Both the position numbers and the translations under genes were made by a program. Under the pieces are notes generated by a model. It worked only from the letters and a program-made list of their open reading frames with translations, was not told the DNA's origin and ran no database searches. A DNA stretch of 8,651 nucleotides, from contig JAEZAY010000511.1 in the NCBI GenBank assembly GCA_023427575.1, positions 1 through 8,651 of the forward strand, written 5' to 3'. Every line of letters begins with the position of its first letter. Within the stretch, counting starts at the first letter, position 1. Positions 6,064 through 8,651 of this stretch are shown piece after piece. This stretch comes from Bacteroidota bacterium (GTDB taxonomy: Bacteria; Bacteroidota; Bacteroidia; Chitinophagales; Chitinophagaceae).

Positions 6064-7797
6064 ATGAACCAGCCTGCGCTTATCGGAAACAAACATCCTA
6101 AAGGGTTGTTTGTACTTTTTTTTACGGAAATGTGGGAACGATTCAGTTATTATGGCATGCGTGCCATTCTGGTATTATACGTTACCAATGGATTACTATA
6201 CGATGATGCCTATGCGAACAATGGAGTGTATGGAAGTTATACCGGTCTTGTATACCTGACTCCGCTACTGGGGGGCTATTTTGCCGACCGGCTTTGGGGC
6301 AACCGGCGAAGCATTGTTACCGGTGGATTTATGATGGCAGCCGGACAGTTTCTGATGTTCATCAGCGCCTCGATGTACACAGACCAGGTGCTGGCAAATC
6401 TGATTATGTGGAGCGGTTTGGTAACAATAATTCTTGGAAACGGATTTTTTAAACCGAATATTTCTTCCCTGGTTGGACAATTATACCCGAGAGGAGATAA
6501 AAGACTGGATGCCGCTTATACGATATTCTACATGGGGATTAACCTGGGCGCTTTTATTGCCCCGCTGGTTTGTGGCGGCTTGGGCGAAAGGTATGATGCG
6601 GATGGAAACGCCATCCGCGAGGCTTTCCGCTGGGGTTTTCTTGCTGCCTGTTTCGCCATGCTGGCGGGCACCCTGTCTTTCATGGCTTTAAAAGGAAAGT
6701 ATGTGACCGATCCCGAAGGAAAGGGACTGGGCATCCTGCCAAACAAAATGAATATTCCGGACGAAGGGAAAAAAGCCGGGAATCCCAGTGCAAAAACCGA
6801 AATGCGTAACACCGGCTTATGGGTTTTAGCCAGCCTGATTCTGTTTCTGGTATTTAAATTTGGCGCCGGCCTGGATTATATCGGGGCTTTCATCTTCAGT
6901 ATAGCCATAGCGGTTTCGGGCCTGATCATTACGGACCGTTCCTTAACAGGCATTGAAAGAGGAAAGGTTATCGTGATCTTTCTGTCTGCATTTTTCGTAA
7001 TCTTTTTCTGGGCCGCATTTGAACAGGCCGGATCATCGCTGGTGTTATTTGCGGAGCGGAATACCGATCGGAGCATTCTGATCAATACCCAACTGGGTAC
7101 CGCTATTGTGTTTTTTCTTGTGCCGGCACTGGCCCTGTATTATTTTTTGCAGCGGATCATGGAAATTCCACGTGAGCTGAAAATGGTTTTTGGGCTTATC
7201 GGGGCGGGTGCACTGGCCTATGCGGTCTATCACTATATCATCGGAACGGAATTCATTTTAAGTGAAGTGCCTGCAAGCTGGTTCAATAGCATCAACGGGC
7301 TTTTTATTATCCTGCTGGCTCCCGTTCTGGCCCAGGTTTGGGTAGGGCTGGGAAAAATGAATGCCGAACCATCCTCACCAAAAAAACAGGCGATGGGCTT
7401 ATTGTTTCTGGCCCTTGGCTACCTGATTATTTCCTTTGCCGTGAAAGGCGAAGCCCAGAAAGCAAGTATGTTTTGGCTGGTTTCATTGTATTTTATGCAT
7501 ACTCTCGGTGAGCTTTGCCTCTCACCCATCGGCCTTTCACTGGTAAACAAGCTGGCTCCGGCACGCTTTGCCTCCATCCTGATGGGAGTTTGGTTTTTAT
7601 CAAATGCGGCGGCGAACAAATTTGCCGGCACCCTGGGCGCCCTGTTCCCAGGCAAAGGCCCTACCAGCTTCCTCGGATTTGAGATTGCTGATATGTACGA
7701 TTTCTTTATGCTGTTTGTGATCATGAGCGGGACCGCGGCAGTTCTATTGTATATTCTGAGCTTCTGGATGGAAAAACGAATGGGGGCGGTAAAGTGA
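6064..7797 (+). CDS. Proton-dependent oligopeptide transporter, POT/PTR family (MFS)
   Basis: This is a 577-residue inner-membrane symporter that imports di- and tripeptides with protons. Seen: the POT motif ExxER in helix 1 as TEMWERFSYYGMRAIL (21-35; E22, E25, R26), the MFS loop GGYFADRLWGNRRS (70-83), FKPNISSLVGQLYP (129-142) and the PTR2 signature FYMGINLGAF (155-164). FWAAFEQAGSS (315-325) and GELCLSPIGLSLVNKLAP (482-499) follow; E483 is the conserved helix-10 glutamate tied to proton coupling in the family. At least twelve hydrophobic segments are visible. A charged cytoplasmic loop (about 210-250) joins the two halves, and extra helices may sit in the middle as in bacterial POTs. The length is above the roughly 500 of E. 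coli Dtp proteins but normal for this phylum. A second, unrelated peptide transporter follows after 120 bases, which points to peptide nutrition. The exact substrate cannot be read from sequence. It ends in TGA. Confidence 0.95.
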   Translation: MNQPALIGNKHPKGLFVLFFTEMWERFSYYGMRAILVLYVTNGLLYDDAYANNGVYGSYTGLVYLTPLLGGYFADRLWGNRRSIVTGGFMMAAGQFLMFISASMYTDQVLANLIMWSGLVTIILGNGFFKPNISSLVGQLYPRGDKRLDAAYTIFYMGINLGAFIAPLVCGGLGERYDADGNAIREAFRWGFLAACFAMLAGTLSFMALKGKYVTDPEGKGLGILPNKMNIPDEGKKAGNPSAKTEMRNTGLWVLASLILFLVFKFGAGLDYIGAFIFSIAIAVSGLIITDRSLTGIERGKVIVIFLSAFFVIFFWAAFEQAGSSLVLFAERNTDRSILINTQLGTAIVFFLVPALALYYFLQRIMEIPRELKMVFGLIGAGALAYAVYHYIIGTEFILSEVPASWFNSINGLFIILLAPVLAQVWVGLGKMNAEPSSPKKQAMGLLFLALGYLIISFAVKGEAQKASMFWLVSLYFMHTLGELCLSPIGLSLVNKLAPARFASILMGVWFLSNAAANKFAGTLGALFPGKGPTSFLGFEIADMYDFFMLFVIMSGTAAVLLYILSFWMEKRMGAVK

Positions 7798-7820
7798 GGA
7801 AAGAGTAAATTCGCGCTCGA

Positions 7821-7843
7821 AAAGCAGGCTCCGTACCGGCTTT
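7821..7843 (+). other. Weak stem-loop between the two transporter genes
   Basis: AAAGC (7821-7825) pairs with GCTTT (7839-7843), with a mismatch and two further G-C pairs inside, and a seven-base loop. No T-run follows directly, so it is not a standard terminator. It might moderate read-through from the POT gene or protect its 3' end, or be chance. Confidence 0.2.
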
Positions 7844-7917
7844 CAGGATAATCTGGTTTTCATTTCGCGGGTGAATTTTAGCTTTTGCCAACATCAATTT
7901 TAATATAAAACAAGGCC

Positions 7918-8651
7918 ATGTCTGAGAAAAATTTTCAGCCTTTTATTGCTCCGGAGCAGAATGTTAAAGAACTGACGGTTAAATCAATTTTGCTCGGGTG
8001 TTTATTCGGAATCATTTTCGGTGCCGCCACGGTTTACCTGGCCCTTAAAGCCGGCCTTACCGTGAGCGCCTCTATCCCCATCGCGGTAATTGCGATTACC
8101 CTTGGCCGTAAGTTTTTTAAAACAACCATTCTGGAGAACAACATTATTCAGACAACCGGTAGTGCGGGTGAAAGCATCGCAGCCGGTGTGGCCTTTACAT
8201 TACCGGGCTTCCTGTTCTTGTCTTCGCCGGACAGTGCCAGCTATTTTAATTATCTCACCATTCTTATCCTGGCCATTGTGGGTGGTTTGCTGGGAACGCT
8301 TTTGATGATTCCGCTTCGAAGGGCCCTGATTGTAAATGAACATAAAAATCTGCCTTATCCCGAAGGTACCGCCTGTGGTGATGTATTAAAAGCCGGCGAG
8401 AAAGGCGGTGATTTTGCGAAAACGGCATTCTGGGGGCTGGGTGTGGCCTTTTTATATGCCACCCTGCAAAAGGTTTTGCATGTGATTGCGGAGGTTCCCT
8501 ATATGGCAACCCAGCAGGTCAATAAGTTTTTTCCTTCGGCACGGGTGAGTGGTGAGATTACTCCTGAATACCTCGGCGTTGGTTATATTATCGGGCCCCG
8601 GGTCGCGGGCGTTCTGGTAGCGGGTGGGGTATTTAGCTGGTTGGTATTGAT
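7918..8651 (+). CDS. OPT-family oligopeptide transporter, N-terminal part, cut by window edge
   Basis: These are the first 244 codons of a membrane protein of the OPT superfamily (bacterial TIGR00733-like branch), whose members are usually about 600-700 residues and carry peptides or metal-chelate compounds. Seen: a short hydrophilic N-terminus; a helix with GIIFGAATVYLALKAGLTVS (31-50); the strongly conserved block NNIIQTTGSAGESIAAG (74-90); further helices (about 112-130); and NEHKNLPYPEGTACGDVLKAG (139-159), another OPT hallmark. The next hydrophobic stretches are at about 170-185 and 222-243, where the window ends. ATG at 7918 has AAGG a few bases upstream, and the N-terminus fits the family. 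It follows the POT gene by 120 bases on the same strand, so the two may share a transcript. Substrate is not predictable; many bacterial OPT proteins are uncharacterised. Confidence 0.93.
   Translation, partial: MSEKNFQPFIAPEQNVKELTVKSILLGCLFGIIFGAATVYLALKAGLTVSASIPIAVIAITLGRKFFKTTILENNIIQTTGSAGESIAAGVAFTLPGFLFLSSPDSASYFNYLTILILAIVGGLLGTLLMIPLRRALIVNEHKNLPYPEGTACGDVLKAGEKGGDFAKTAFWGLGVAFLYATLQKVLHVIAEVPYMATQQVNKFFPSARVSGEITPEYLGVGYIIGPRVAGVLVAGGVFSWLVL

Noticed and set aside
5806..6096. 96-codon open frame on the minus strand running over the purD start and the spacer
   Set aside because: It overlaps purD in another frame, shows no family features, and its upstream end overlaps the start of the POT gene. 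The well-supported purD reading explains the region.
8264..8509. 81-codon minus-strand open frame
   Set aside because: It is antisense to the OPT transporter, whose conserved motifs cover the same bases.

Overview
The window looks like a chromosomal segment of a Bacteroidota bacterium, probably near the Chitinophagales, although that rank is a guess from protein style. The reasons are the mreB-mreC-mreD-mrdA order, proteins typical of the phylum, mostly weak Shine-Dalgarno sequences, and TTTG/TAnnTTTG-like promoter boxes. I see no mobile element, CRISPR array, tRNA or rRNA. Most of the window is ordinary housekeeping and nutrient-uptake sequence.

Positions 1-3180 (minus strand) hold a cell-shape cluster. 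In transcription order it is mreB (3180-2155), mreC (2106-1252, GTG start), mreD (1259-726, overlapping mreC by 8 bases) and the first 191 codons of mrdA/PBP2 (574 to the window edge). MreB filaments, the MreC/MreD membrane partners and the transpeptidase PBP2 together form the lateral-wall elongation machine. A 151-base gap before mrdA and the gap before mreB each carry a plausible Bacteroidota promoter. Both also carry a closely matching element, AATTAACAA-N3/4-AAACCCT on the plus strand, at almost the same distance from each start codon.

Positions 3501-5930 (minus strand) hold two metabolic genes: tryptophan 2,3-dioxygenase (first step of the kynurenine route) and purD (GAR synthetase, second step of de novo purine synthesis). 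purD is the main oddity. It is full length and well conserved but is split by one in-frame TAG at codon 250, directly followed by GTG. mreC also ends in TAG at a normal operon junction, so TAG appears to be a true stop in this genome. A nonsense mutation or a base-calling error is therefore more likely than a recoded genome.

Positions 6064-8651 (plus strand) hold two peptide transporters in tandem: a proton-coupled POT/PTR-family symporter (577 aa) and the first 244 codons of an OPT-family transporter, cut by the window edge. They are divergent from purD. The 133-base purD/POT spacer contains an 8-bp perfect inverted repeat that could be an operator or a 5'-UTR stem.
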